A DNA stretch of 64,000 bases from VXLM01 sp965242665 (GTDB lineage Bacteria; Chloroflexota; Dehalococcoidia; Lucifugimonadales; VXLM01), in contig OZ251484.1 of the NCBI GenBank assembly GCA_965242665.1, positions 1,488,001-1,552,000 of the forward strand, given 5' to 3'. Below, in pieces: positions 1 through 7,824 of the stretch (the first letter of the stretch is position 1; every line of letters starts with the position of its first letter). Below the pieces are notes generated by a model. The model made no database searches. It was not told where the DNA came from and saw only the letters and a program-made list of their open reading frames with translations. The position numbers and the translations under genes were made by a program.

Positions 1-614
1 TTATCGCCTTGTGGATTATCGGGACAAGGATCGGTTGTGAGAGCGATAAGCCCTTTCTCAGATAGCCAGTAAGCCTTGATGGACGGCGGAGTATACGGCG
101 GGTTCTGGAGCCCATCGGATGGCGGATCCTGCGCTGTGGTCGTCGAGTATCCCCAACGTATATCTAAGACCGAACCTGCAGGTACATATCGAATGATCTC
201 TTCATAAGGCTCTGCCACCAACGGATTCGGCAACCCGGGACGGATGGCCTCGGCTGGCATCGGGGTAGCCGTCGGCGGGAGCGTAACCGGCGGGGGGTTG
301 CCGTCAGGAGTGGGAGTAGGAGTAGGAGAGGTGTATGCAGTCACATCCACCTTGATGCCGCCGACCATGAGCGGCTCGAGCAGGGTACTTTCCCCCTTTT
401 TGAGCTGCTTCTTCATGGCGGCGATGCCTGCGTCCGCGGCGTAGAGATGGAGGAGGGAGTCTGCGTCGTCCGCGCCGGCCTTCAGCAGCGCGGCGGCGTA
501 TCCGAGCAGAGCGATCGCAACCATCGCGCCCACTGCTATGACGACGATGACTATCGGGAGGGCGTATCCCCCATCGTCTGGCTGGGACTGTCGGCGGTTC
601 GCTTGGAAGGACAT
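1..614 (-). CDS. Pilin-like single-span membrane protein (partial, runs off window)
   Basis: Reading the minus strand from an ATG at 614 gives an open frame that continues past position 1. The first 20 residues are polar. A hydrophobic segment follows (about residues 20-45, IVVIVVIAVGAMVAIALLGY-like), then LYAADAGIAAMKKQL. This layout, with a span followed by an AGIAAM-type stretch, resembles the N-termini of PilX-like or type IV pilus-associated proteins. After about residue 95 there is a short Thr-Pro linker (SPTPTPTPDGNPPP) and a Pro-rich extracellular part with no recognised domain. It starts 22 nt after the stop of the metallophosphoesterase at 637, so the two may be co-transcribed. The pilin-like assignment is inference from layout; the C-terminus is missing. 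Confidence 0.6.
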   Translation of the reverse strand, partial: MSFQANRRQSQPDDGGYALPIVIVVIAVGAMVAIALLGYAAALLKAGADDADSLLHLYAADAGIAAMKKQLKKGESTLLEPLMVGGIKVDVTAYTSPTPTPTPDGNPPPVTLPPTATPMPAEAIRPGLPNPLVAEPYEEIIRYVPAGSVLDIRWGYSTTTAQDPPSDGLQNPPYTPPSIKAYWLSEKGLIALTTDPCPDNPQGD

Positions 615-636
615 GGCGGGCCCCAGCGCGGAAGCC

Positions 637-1437
637 CTACATTTCGACCGCGTCGGGCAAGTCGTCCATGCCGTAGTACTGGTGCTCGATGCGGTCGTCG
701 TACATCTTCACGATGCGGATGCCGGACGGATCGTCGCCGAGCGGGAAGCCGACTGGGCCGGAGATCACCATGAGCATACGCCCATCGGATGCGTAGGCGT
801 TGCGGTGCCAATGGCCGGAGAATACGCCTGATACGCTGCGCCGGCGCAGGATGTCCAGCAGCGCCATCCTGCGCTCCTTGGGGATGACGCGCACTTCGGG
901 GCCGGGACCGTCAGGCTCGTCCGGATCCTGGGCGAACAACGGGTGGTGCATGAACACCACGGTGTGAGCGGCGTTCTCGCTGGCGCGGTCGATGTCGCGG
1001 CGGAGGAACTCGAGGAGAGACTCCCATTCGTCTTCTACATCCGAGGGATCCGCACACACGGAGCTGTTCAAGACGACGAAATGGCTCCCGCCGGCGTCGA
1101 ACGAGTAGTTGTCGTCCCCAAACTTGTCGCGGTACCGTCGCAGGCTCTCCGGCGTGGGAGTGTTTCCAACGTCGCAGTTTCCGGGCGCGAGGTAGATGGG
1201 GACGTCCTCGCTCAGTTGGTTCGTAATCCGCATCAACTCTTCGTGCTGCTCCTCGTTGCGCGGATCTTGGACGAGGTCGCCGGTCACGACCACGAATGCG
1301 GGTCGCAGACGGTTGGCTGCCGAGACGGCCTTCTCGTACAAGGCCGTCTCCGGGAACGTCCCGTCGGAAGGCGCTTGCCCGCGCGTCCGAAACATGCCAA
1401 ACTGCGGATCGCTCAGATGTATGAAGAAAAACGACAC
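637..1437 (-). CDS. Calcineurin-like metallophosphoesterase (CPPED1-like)
   Basis: The 266-residue protein has the metallophosphoesterase motif series. It begins with HLSDPQFG (the D-x-H class motif with Q in place of the usual H), then VTGDLVQD (GD motif), APGNCDV (in place of GNHD), VFMHHPLF and FSGHWHRN (GHxH). Such enzymes are two-metal phosphatases or phosphodiesterases. The DPQFG start and the GNCD motif match the CPPED1-type subgroup of cytosolic Ser/Thr phosphatases. There is no signal peptide, so it should be cytosolic. The substrate cannot be told from sequence. The following pilin-like gene starts 22 nt downstream. Confidence 0.82.
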   Translation of the reverse strand: MSFFFIHLSDPQFGMFRTRGQAPSDGTFPETALYEKAVSAANRLRPAFVVVTGDLVQDPRNEEQHEELMRITNQLSEDVPIYLAPGNCDVGNTPTPESLRRYRDKFGDDNYSFDAGGSHFVVLNSSVCADPSDVEDEWESLLEFLRRDIDRASENAAHTVVFMHHPLFAQDPDEPDGPGPEVRVIPKERRMALLDILRRRSVSGVFSGHWHRNAYASDGRMLMVISGPVGFPLGDDPSGIRIVKMYDDRIEHQYYGMDDLPDAVEM

Positions 1438-1516
1438 GATGCCACGCTCCTTGAGATTTCGTTTGATTTACGGTGTGCGGGCGCTCCCATGAATAACCGT
1501 CCGGTGCCAAGATCTG

Positions 1517-1640
1517 GATTCCCGCCTTCGCGGGAATGACGATGGCGGGTGCGGGAATGACGATGACGGGTGCGGGAATGACGATGACGGGTGCGGGAAT
1601 GACGATGACGGGTGCAGGAATGACCGGGCCGCCCGCAGAA
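1517..1640. repeat. REP-like palindrome followed by 21-nt tandem half-units
   Basis: The intergenic stretch 1438-1759 has no gene. At 1517-1540 there is a palindrome of the family ATTCCCGC-CTTC-GCGGGAAT. From 1530 the right arm is repeated as 21-nt units (GCGGGAATGACGATGACGGGT) starting at 1530, 1551, 1572 and 1593, with a degenerate fifth from 1614. The first unit differs at one base. It is the reverse orientation of the copies found at 3.5, 7.5, 11-13, 16, 21 and 22.8 kb. Confidence 0.85.
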
Positions 1641-1759
1641 ATGACGGCAAGCACACTTCCGATATGGGGGGCAACTCACGCTGCCGATACATCGACTAGA
1701 ACCCTCCATGATGACGCCTCGATTTTCCGAGGCCATCCTAATTCCGTTGGCGGCTTCTC

Positions 1760-2272
1760 TCAGTACTGCACCAGGGAGAAGACGCCGTAGCCGCTCAGAC
1801 GCTCTCGTCCGTCCAAGTCGATCAACTCGATCACGGCGGCCAGCCCTGCAACTACTCCGTCCAGCGACTCGACGAGATCCGCAGCGGCGGCCATCGATCC
1901 GCCCGTGGCCAGTACGTCGTCGAGGATGATGGCGCGCTGCCCCTCGGAGATCGCATCGGTGTGGACTTCGATCACGTTGCTACCATACTCGAGCGCATAC
2001 CTGACCGATCGCGTCTCGAACGGGAGCTTGCCCTCTTTTCGCACTGGGACGAACGGCTTCCGGAGCCGATAGGACAGGGGGGCTCCGATCAAGAACCCGC
2101 GCGCCTCGATTGCCAGTATCACATCGATCGACTCGTCCTCGTAGTGTTCCGCCAGTTGGTCGATGACGTATTGGAACACCGCAGGGTCTTGGAGCAAGGG
2201 GGTGATGTCGCGGAACTGGACGCCCTCGACCGGAAAGTCTTGGATTTCTCGAATGTACTGCTTCAGATCCAT
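1760..2272 (-). CDS. apt: Adenine phosphoribosyltransferase
   Basis: This 170-residue protein converts adenine and PRPP to AMP (purine salvage, cytosol). It shows the standard layout of the family: MDLKQYIREIQDFP and FRDITPLL near the N-terminus, AIEARGFLIG, the RKEGKLPF substrate loop, and the PRPP-binding motif IILDDVLATGGSM followed by the usual GLAAVIEL strand. The open frame runs further upstream, but the ATG at 2272 has a GGAGGG ribosome site 8 nt before it and gives the family length. The gene stands alone between a repeat-bearing gap and the amidohydrolase gene upstream. Confidence 0.95.
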   Translation of the reverse strand: MDLKQYIREIQDFPVEGVQFRDITPLLQDPAVFQYVIDQLAEHYEDESIDVILAIEARGFLIGAPLSYRLRKPFVPVRKEGKLPFETRSVRYALEYGSNVIEVHTDAISEGQRAIILDDVLATGGSMAAAADLVESLDGVVAGLAAVIELIDLDGRERLSGYGVFSLVQY

Positions 2273-2463
2273 GGTTGGTCCCTCCAGGTCGGTAGGATCG
2301 ATCGGTAGGATCGAGCGGTTGTGCAGAAAATGATAGAACCCCCCTGCGCCGCGGTCAATACCGTTGGGTTCGCCGGTTCGATCCACAATTACGAAGCGCG
2401 GACAATCCACCGCGGTAAATCGAACGGAGCCCGGGGAATATCCGACACGCGCGCCGCCTCGCA

Positions 2464-3219
2464 TCAGCCCGCGGCGAGAAGCCGTTCGAGGTTGCCCGAG
2501 CATACGGCGCGCAGCTCCGCATCGGAAAGGCCGCTGCGGTGCAGGCTGTAGAGCATCGGAGCCATGGGCGAGTCCGGAAAACGCGACCCGAACATGACAC
2601 GCTCGACACCGACGGCGTCTATGAGCGTATTGACACCGTCCGGAATGAGGAAGCGAGAAATCTCGATGGAGAGGTTGGGCAACCGCTTGAGAAGGGGAAG
2701 CGCCCATCCACTATGGGAATAGTGCACCTCGCTCAAGACGATCTGGGTATCAGGGAACTGCTTTGCGGAATCATGGAGATCGACAGGGTCGAATTGCGCC
2801 GCGTCCAACCAGAGAGGCAGCCCTTCCGAGGCCATCCACTCGAGCCATGGACCGACTACCCATTCGCGGAAGGGGTAGTGGTGCTTCTCTGGCGCCATTC
2901 GGACCGACCGCACGCCCAGCTCGTGGAGCGTCGCCCCGAACGCGCCCATGTCATCGTAGCTAGGATTGACGGCAAACTGCGGAACGAGCCTCGATTGGCC
3001 GCGTATCTCCCCCATGAGCAGCGCGTTCCCCTCCTCGGCGTCGAAATCGATCGAGTGGGGAGAATAGACCAAAGCCTTGTCCACGCCGGCCTTGTCCATG
3101 ACGGACAACGTGCCCTCGACCGTATCCTCGCGGACGTATCGGTCGTACCGTCTACCCAGCGCGACGCACGCGTCGAAAGACGGCACAGACGACTTGAAGT
3201 GCAGATCTACCTCTCCCAT
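2464..3219 (-). CDS. Amidohydrolase-2 family (TIM-barrel) protein
   Basis: This 251-residue protein has the amidohydrolase-2 (PF04909-like) pattern. It begins VDLHFKS, then KALVYSPHSIDF, VPQFAVNPSYDD, ELGVRSVRMAPE, VLSEVHYSHSG and finally VMFGSRFPDSPMAP near the C-terminus, as in metal-dependent hydrolases and decarboxylases of the ACMSD type. The ATG at 3219 follows a strong GAGGAGG site 4 nt upstream, which decides against longer starts. The N-terminal metal motif is unusual: family members have H-x-H, but here the second His is replaced (LHFK). The terminal SRFPDSP motif is kept. It may be catalytically altered; the substrate is unknown. Confidence 0.75.
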   Translation of the reverse strand: MGEVDLHFKSSVPSFDACVALGRRYDRYVREDTVEGTLSVMDKAGVDKALVYSPHSIDFDAEEGNALLMGEIRGQSRLVPQFAVNPSYDDMGAFGATLHELGVRSVRMAPEKHHYPFREWVVGPWLEWMASEGLPLWLDAAQFDPVDLHDSAKQFPDTQIVLSEVHYSHSGWALPLLKRLPNLSIEISRFLIPDGVNTLIDAVGVERVMFGSRFPDSPMAPMLYSLHRSGLSDAELRAVCSGNLERLLAAG

Positions 3220-3453
3220 ATGTCCTCCTCGCGGATGCCCGCAACACCGCCGTCGAAGAACGGCCGAGCTCCGTATGCCCCAGCGTATTACGTTGGCAGT
3301 CAAAGTGTAGCAACCGCGCGCCAAACAGTCAACACAAGATCCTGGGAGTTCCCTCTGCTCTATCGGCATCGATCGTTCCCAGACTCCAGCGGAGTGGATA
3401 CATCGCTTGGAGCCGCCGTGCCCCATGCGCGCCCCTGCAAGGTAAACGGAAAC

Positions 3454-3843
3454 CGGCTTACCGTTTACCTTTGCGGCATGGATTGCGCCCGGGCCGCAAA
3501 AGGTTGGACTCTCCGTCATTCCCGCCGGGTCTCGTCATTCCCACACCCTCCCACGTCATTCCCGCGTAGGCAGGAATCTCCTCAGGCAGCAAGAGGGCGA
3601 GACAGGCCGTTGGTGTCATTCCCGCGCAGGCGGGAATCTCCGGTATCTGCCTATGCCGCCGGATCCGACCCCCCGGTCATTCCCGCGCAGGCGGGAATCT
3701 CCGTCTACGTCATTCCCACGAAGGCAGGAATTTCTGTCATTCCCGCGCAGGCGGGAATCTCCCGTTGCGCGATTGGACGCACCGCTTTGAGAGTTGCCGT
3801 CCCCCAGCCGTCATGTCGCAAAACGGAAACCGGCGGGGCATTG
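3454..3843. repeat. Compound repeat element, copy A
   Basis: The gap 3220-3905 has no gene and is dominated by this element. Its left part (3454-3540) and right part (3765-3843, including the ATTGGACGCACCGC motif) recur as the ends of copy B at 22703-22980. Between the ends, copy A holds five dyads of the ATTCCCGC/GCGGGAAT family (about 3554, 3615, 3675, 3708 and 3735). A 9-bp inverted repeat (GGTAAACGG ... CCGTTTACC, 3441-3469) overlaps the left end, and a GGGCCGC block follows. No transposase is present. It looks like a non-autonomous mosaic element built around REP-like palindromes. Confidence 0.75.
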
Positions 3844-3870
3844 ACGAATGACGTGCGGACATGATATAAC
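3841..3870 (+). promoter_or_regulatory. Sigma70-like promoter for the YhhQ-type transporter
   Basis: TTGACG (3841-3846) and TATAAC (3865-3870) are separated by 18 nt and lie 36 nt upstream of the transporter ATG. The -35 hexamer begins at the very end of compound repeat copy A, so the element border contributes the first bases of the promoter. No preQ1 riboswitch fold was recognised in the short leader. Confidence 0.6.
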
Positions 3871-3905
3871 CTTTTGCAAAATTCCTGCGGACAGTAGAGG
3901 CAGAA

Positions 3906-4655
3906 ATGCGCTTTTCCGGCAAGCTGGTCATCATCATCGCCCTAGCAGTTACCGTGCTGCTGGTGAGCAACATCATCGCAAGCAAACTTCTGGTGCTCTT
4001 CCAACTCCCCTTCGAGTTCTTTGGCAGCAAGAACGTGGTGGTCTCCATATCCGTCATTTGCTTCCCCCTGAGCTACATCATCAGCGACGTGCTTACGGAG
4101 GTATACGGTTTCCGCGTCGCCCGCGGAACGATATGGCTGGGATTCGGCTGCAACCTCGTCATGGTCATCCTGTTCTGGATCGCCATCAATATCCCGCCTG
4201 TAGGCTTCTGGGGGAATCAGGAAGCGTACGAGACGATACTCGGCTCGGCCTTCTGGCTGTTGGCTGGCAGCTTCGCGGCGTACATCGTGGGCGAATTCTC
4301 CAACGCTTCCGTCATGGTCGTCCTCAAGAACCGGACGGAAGGCCGCCATCTATGGATGCGGACCATAAGCTCCACGATAGTCGGACAGGGAATCGACTCG
4401 ATCCTGTTCTACTCCATCGCCTTCGGAGTATCGGGCGATCAGCCTTGGTCCGTAGCGATCGGCGCGGCGATAACCGCATGGATCGTCAAGAGCCTCTACG
4501 AAGCAGCCGCGACACCGCTCACGTATGCGGTCGTCGGATGGCTCAAGCGCACGGAGAAGATGGACATCTACGACGCGCCGCACTCCCTGAACCCGTTCGC
4601 CGTATTCGGCGACGATGACGGAACGAGCGTCAACCGGGCGGCCGCAGCCGCGTAA
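3906..4655 (+). CDS. Queuosine precursor transporter (VUT/YhhQ family)
   Basis: This 249-residue integral membrane protein belongs to the Vut_1 (PF02592) family, which imports queuine or preQ-type precursors. Six or so hydrophobic segments are visible. Family motifs include SNIIASKL in span 1, FPLSYIISDVLTEVYG (PLSYIxxDxxTExYG is diagnostic), the LAGSFAAYIVGEFSNA region and the late span SLYEAAATPLTY. The length fits the family. The C-terminus ends in a short acidic and Ala tail. A GAGG site is 7 nt upstream of the ATG, behind the promoter at 3841. It is monocistronic and is followed by a strong hairpin at 4664-4707. Confidence 0.92.
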   Translation: MRFSGKLVIIIALAVTVLLVSNIIASKLLVLFQLPFEFFGSKNVVVSISVICFPLSYIISDVLTEVYGFRVARGTIWLGFGCNLVMVILFWIAINIPPVGFWGNQEAYETILGSAFWLLAGSFAAYIVGEFSNASVMVVLKNRTEGRHLWMRTISSTIVGQGIDSILFYSIAFGVSGDQPWSVAIGAAITAWIVKSLYEAAATPLTYAVVGWLKRTEKMDIYDAPHSLNPFAVFGDDDGTSVNRAAAAA

Positions 4656-4663
4656 TCACGGTA

Positions 4664-4707
4664 GCAGCCGTGTGGACGGGCGTGAGAAGCGTCCGTTCAC
4701 ACGGCTG
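4664..4707 (+). terminator. Strong hairpin after the transporter gene
   Basis: An 18-bp stem with two G-U wobbles starts AGCCGTGTGGACGG and closes with CCGTTCACACGGCT around a short TGAGAAG loop. It begins 9 nt after the transporter stop. There is no long T-tract, only TAGTGTTGACTTT, so it may be a Rho-assisted or non-canonical terminator. A rho gene is present in this window. Confidence 0.65.
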
Positions 4708-4806
4708 TAGTGTTGACTTTGGGTTGATTGGCATAGTGGTTCAGTCAAGTTGACCATGCAACACAACCGGTCGGCAGTCGCATAGACAAAGAAAGGGAGC
4801 AAACCA

Positions 4807-4992
4807 ATGGGCAAGAACATACAACTCGGAATCCTAGGGCTTGCGCTGGTCGCAGTGTTCTGTGCGCTCGTAGCATTCGGTGCAGTACGCAGCGGCTCGA
4901 CCGGCGAGTGCGAAGATGTACAAGTCACATATGCGGACGGCAGGGTCATTGACGAGCAGCTCTGCGGTGCTTGGATTCGCATCGACAACTAG
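4807..4992 (+). CDS. Small membrane-anchored or secreted protein
   Basis: The 61-residue frame starts MGKNIQLGILGLALVAVF, with a hydrophobic stretch (about residues 6-28) followed by a polar tail with two Cys (GECEDVQ and EQLCGAW). The Cys pair could form a disulphide outside the cell. An AAAGGGAG site lies 8 nt upstream of the ATG. No family is recognised. The clear ribosome site, the signal-like N-terminus and the free-standing position favour a real gene, but the short length keeps this tentative. Confidence 0.5.
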   Translation: MGKNIQLGILGLALVAVFCALVAFGAVRSGSTGECEDVQVTYADGRVIDEQLCGAWIRIDN

Positions 4993-5194
4993 GCGAACAG
5001 GTGGCGGGGTTGCACCCGCCAATCGACCCAAAGTCAACACAACCCACGCAACCAGGCTCACCCGTTACGACGCCGGGAAGGGAAGCGGCAGACAGGTTGC
5101 CTCCCCCTGCCTTGCCTAGGGACACCGTCCAATTGGGGAAGGCAACTTCTCTCGCGGAATAGAAAAGCACCCCCGGTGCCCGCTAATGCGCGCG

Positions 5195-6946
5195 CTACCC
5201 GTGCGTCGCGGAGCGCGTCCAGTTCTCGCCGGTCTCTGCGACCCACTCCGGCCGCTTGCCGGAGGCCTCCTTGGTGATACTGGCCCCAAAGAGGAAGATG
5301 AGTCCTCCCACGAATGCCCAGGTCAGCAGGAGCACGACAGAGGAGAACGGCAGATAGAGGAGATTTTGCTGTCCGGTCACGCTGACGAACCAGAAGAAGG
5401 TATGTTTGACGATCTCGAATAGGACGACTGCGACGATGGCTCCGAAAGTCGCGTCTCGCCAACGAACGTAGGTAGTGGGCAGCGTTCGATAGACGACCCC
5501 AAACACCACGGCGGTCAAGAACAACGGCAAGACAGCCGAGGCCACCCCGGTTACGCTGACGACCACTTGGTTTATGGGGCCGCCGACGATGGGCAGCGCC
5601 GCGCTGATGCTCATGACCAGTTGGAACACAACGGTCAACCCAATCGACACGAGGAAGATCAACACAACGCAGATCGCCATTATGATTTCAAAGAGCGTGG
5701 CGCTGAGGATCTTGCGGTGCGGCACGCCGAATATGCGGTTGATCGCTCGGTTCGCCGCCATGTTGAGTCCGTTGGCGCCAATGACGATTCCAACGACGGC
5801 GACGACTCCGACGGCGAGGCTGGCGTCGAAGAGGTGGTCGACGGCGGCGTCGAAGAAGTCCGACGACGCAGGAAAGAAGAAGAGGAAGATGTCCGCAAGT
5901 TCCATCTTGATGGTGGGGGGATCTACGAACGCGGAGAACATCAAGATGACGATCGCGACGAGGGGGAAGAACGACAGCAGCGTGAAGAAGGCCAACGACG
6001 CAGCGAGGTCGATCCCGCCCGCATTCACCAAAGTCCGGACCGCGCGCCATAGGGCCTTGGCTCTCCACACGCCCGGCCCCTGAGGATGGTACGCAGCGAT
6101 ACGCGGCGCAAGGTCGAACACCAGGGGAGCCGCGGGGTGCAGGGCGCTGGATGGAGAGGTTCTTCCGAGCATATCTGCAATGGATCCGCGGGTGTGGTCC
6201 CCCGCCCGCTCACTCACCGCATATGCAGCGTCGATAGATCCTCTCGCAGCAGCGGCGACGCACTCGACCGCGCTGGCGTGATCGACGTTCTGCACCTCGA
6301 GCGCCCCCTCGACCACGTTTCTCGACACATGCGACAAACGCTCCGGCTCCCGGCCCACGCTGCCCACGAGGAGCCTGGCCGTGTCCTGGGTGAGCTGGGG
6401 AACATTCCCTCCGGTTGCAGAGACGCCGGTAATGACTCCGACGATAGCCGCCTTCGCCGCGCCGCCCTCATCGACCCCAGCGTCCAAGATGGCCTCGAAC
6501 GCGCCAAACGACGCCTCGGAAACCGCTTTGCCCCGCTCAACCCCGACGGATACCGCGCCCTCGATCGCCCCCTCCACCGCGTCCGCCCCCGCAACCCCAA
6601 TCTCCAACCCGACCTCGTTCGATCCGCGTATCGCCCCTTCCACCGCCTCCCGAATGAGCGGCCGAGTAGATTTCGATGCCCCGGACGTGCCCTGCACGAC
6701 CCCAAGCACGACGTCTCTGGCCAAGCCCGTAGCCTCGTTCCGTATCTCGGTCAAGGCCCCTATTGCGCCTCGCGCCGCCTCGCGCGCGAGAAATCCCGCC
6801 CCCCTTCCGTCGCCGTCCGACCCCTTGATCGCAAGCTGCGACGCGATCCGCACCCTGTCGCCCCAACGTCCGTTCGCGCGTCCGCCCTCGGAGGCAGAGT
6901 CGACGAGCAGTTCGTGGACTAGCCGTCCCAGTCTCCCCAGTTTCAT
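5195..6946 (-). CDS. YihY/BrkB-family membrane protein with long repetitive N-terminus
   Basis: The C-terminal part (about residues 300-575 of 583) is a YihY/virulence factor BrkB domain with six hydrophobic spans. Landmarks are the AASLAFFTLLSFFPL start, ANGLNMAANRAINRIFGVP, YRTLPTTYVRWRD and a final LLLTWAFVGGLIFLFGASI. The first 290 residues are unusual for the family. They are Ala/Gly-rich and soluble-looking, with degenerate amphipathic units (EGAIRGSNEVGLE, EGAIEGAVSVGVE, KAAIVGVITGVSA) spaced about 12-25 residues apart. YihY proteins are inner membrane proteins of unsettled function; the older RNase BN name is not supported. The start at 6946 has GGAG 10 nt upstream. Confidence 0.8.
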   Translation of the reverse strand: MKLGRLGRLVHELLVDSASEGGRANGRWGDRVRIASQLAIKGSDGDGRGAGFLAREAARGAIGALTEIRNEATGLARDVVLGVVQGTSGASKSTRPLIREAVEGAIRGSNEVGLEIGVAGADAVEGAIEGAVSVGVERGKAVSEASFGAFEAILDAGVDEGGAAKAAIVGVITGVSATGGNVPQLTQDTARLLVGSVGREPERLSHVSRNVVEGALEVQNVDHASAVECVAAAARGSIDAAYAVSERAGDHTRGSIADMLGRTSPSSALHPAAPLVFDLAPRIAAYHPQGPGVWRAKALWRAVRTLVNAGGIDLAASLAFFTLLSFFPLVAIVILMFSAFVDPPTIKMELADIFLFFFPASSDFFDAAVDHLFDASLAVGVVAVVGIVIGANGLNMAANRAINRIFGVPHRKILSATLFEIIMAICVVLIFLVSIGLTVVFQLVMSISAALPIVGGPINQVVVSVTGVASAVLPLFLTAVVFGVVYRTLPTTYVRWRDATFGAIVAVVLFEIVKHTFFWFVSVTGQQNLLYLPFSSVVLLLTWAFVGGLIFLFGASITKEASGKRPEWVAETGENWTRSATHG

Positions 6947-7127
6947 TCCTTATCGACTCCGCAGACCGGATGCCGTCAATCCGATCGATCACAACTCCGC
7001 GGTACGCTCCAACCCTTCCTATGCAGTCACCGCCGAGGGGGCATTAAAGGCATAGAAGGGAACAGCCTCCACGCGTGCAGCGGCGACGCGCCGGCACACG
7101 CAGTCTCGCAGCGCCCCGCTTCCGATG

Positions 7128-7328
7128 CTACGAGCGGCGGCCGTGCTTCCTCGCAGGGGCGAATATCGAATCATCGGGGAACGCGGCGGCGCGGCGGCGC
7201 ATGGCAGACGGCAACCACCTGCCTCCGATACCAGCCAACACGACCATTCCGCCCCCGACGCCAATCAGAGCCCTCTTCAAGAACCCTCTTCTAGAAACGC
7301 CGTCTACGCCCTCGTAACGTTTGCCCAT
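7128..7328 (-). CDS. Short protein with twin-arginine leader
   Basis: The 66-residue frame contains SRRGFLKRA at residues 12-20, a good match to the Tat consensus S-R-R-x-F-L-K, followed by the hydrophobic stretch ALIGVGGGMVVLAGIGG. Only about 30 residues follow, ending PDDSIFAPARKHGRRS. Such a short product could be a Tat-anchored small protein or a remnant of a larger exported protein. A TATAAT box on the same strand (7372-7377) lies 44 nt upstream of the ATG, which supports expression. No family is recognised. Confidence 0.45.
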   Translation of the reverse strand: MGKRYEGVDGVSRRGFLKRALIGVGGGMVVLAGIGGRWLPSAMRRRAAAFPDDSIFAPARKHGRRS

Positions 7329-7371
7329 ACTTCAAGAACACTCCACAGGTGTCTCAGTACACTCCCGGCCA

Positions 7372-7400
7372 TTATAGCGCAAGGCGCGCATGTTGGGAAG
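7372..7400 (-). promoter_or_regulatory. Candidate promoter for the Tat-leader mini-gene
   Basis: On the minus strand TTCCCA (7395-7400) and a perfect TATAAT (7372-7377) are 17 nt apart. The -35 is weak and the -10 is perfect. The ATG of the mini-gene is at 7328. Confidence 0.45.
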
Positions 7401-7480
7401 GGCGCTGGGGCTATCGTTCCGTTCGATCTATCGCCGCGGATCGACCCCAGTTCGCCGGTATGAACCGCCCCTAGACCATA

Positions 7481-7760
7481 AATCCACCTGTCCACGTCAT
7501 TCCCACACCCTACCCACGTCTTCCCGCGAAGGCGGAAATCTCCCCCGGCTGTACCGCAAGCCAGGTCAAGTCCGCCCGTCATTCCCGCGAAGGCAGGAAT
7601 CTCCCCCCGGCTGTACCGCAAGCAGGTCAAGTCCGCCCGTCATTCCCGCGAAGGCGGAAATCTCCCCGTCTGTACCGCAAGCAGGTCAAGCCCGCCCGTC
7701 TGTACCGCAAGCCAGGTCAAGTCCGCCCGTCATTCCCGCGAAGGCGGGAATCTCCCGTTG
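7481..7760. repeat. REP-like palindromes with tandem ~65-nt units
   Basis: The gap 7329-7824 has no gene beyond the promoter. Dyads of the ATTCCCGCGAAGGC family occur about every 65 nt between 7511 and 7757, joined by a conserved spacer (CTGTACCGCAAGC and CAGGTCAAGTCCGCCCG). One unit (7670-7700) has lost the dyad but keeps the spacer. This is a tandem array of palindrome plus spacer, unlike the isolated dyads elsewhere. Confidence 0.85.
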
Positions 7761-7824
7761 CCCCCATGCCAATAGATCGAACCGATCCCCGGGGTCGACA
7801 GCGACTCGACGAAGAGAGCCTCCG

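Noticed and set aside
3871..3905. preQ1 riboswitch before the YhhQ-type gene
   Set aside because: The leader is too short and lacks the conserved loop and A-rich tail of known preQ1 classes.
7511..7757. Possible CRISPR array
   Set aside because: The units repeat both the dyad and the intervening sequence, so there are no unique spacers, and no cas genes are present.
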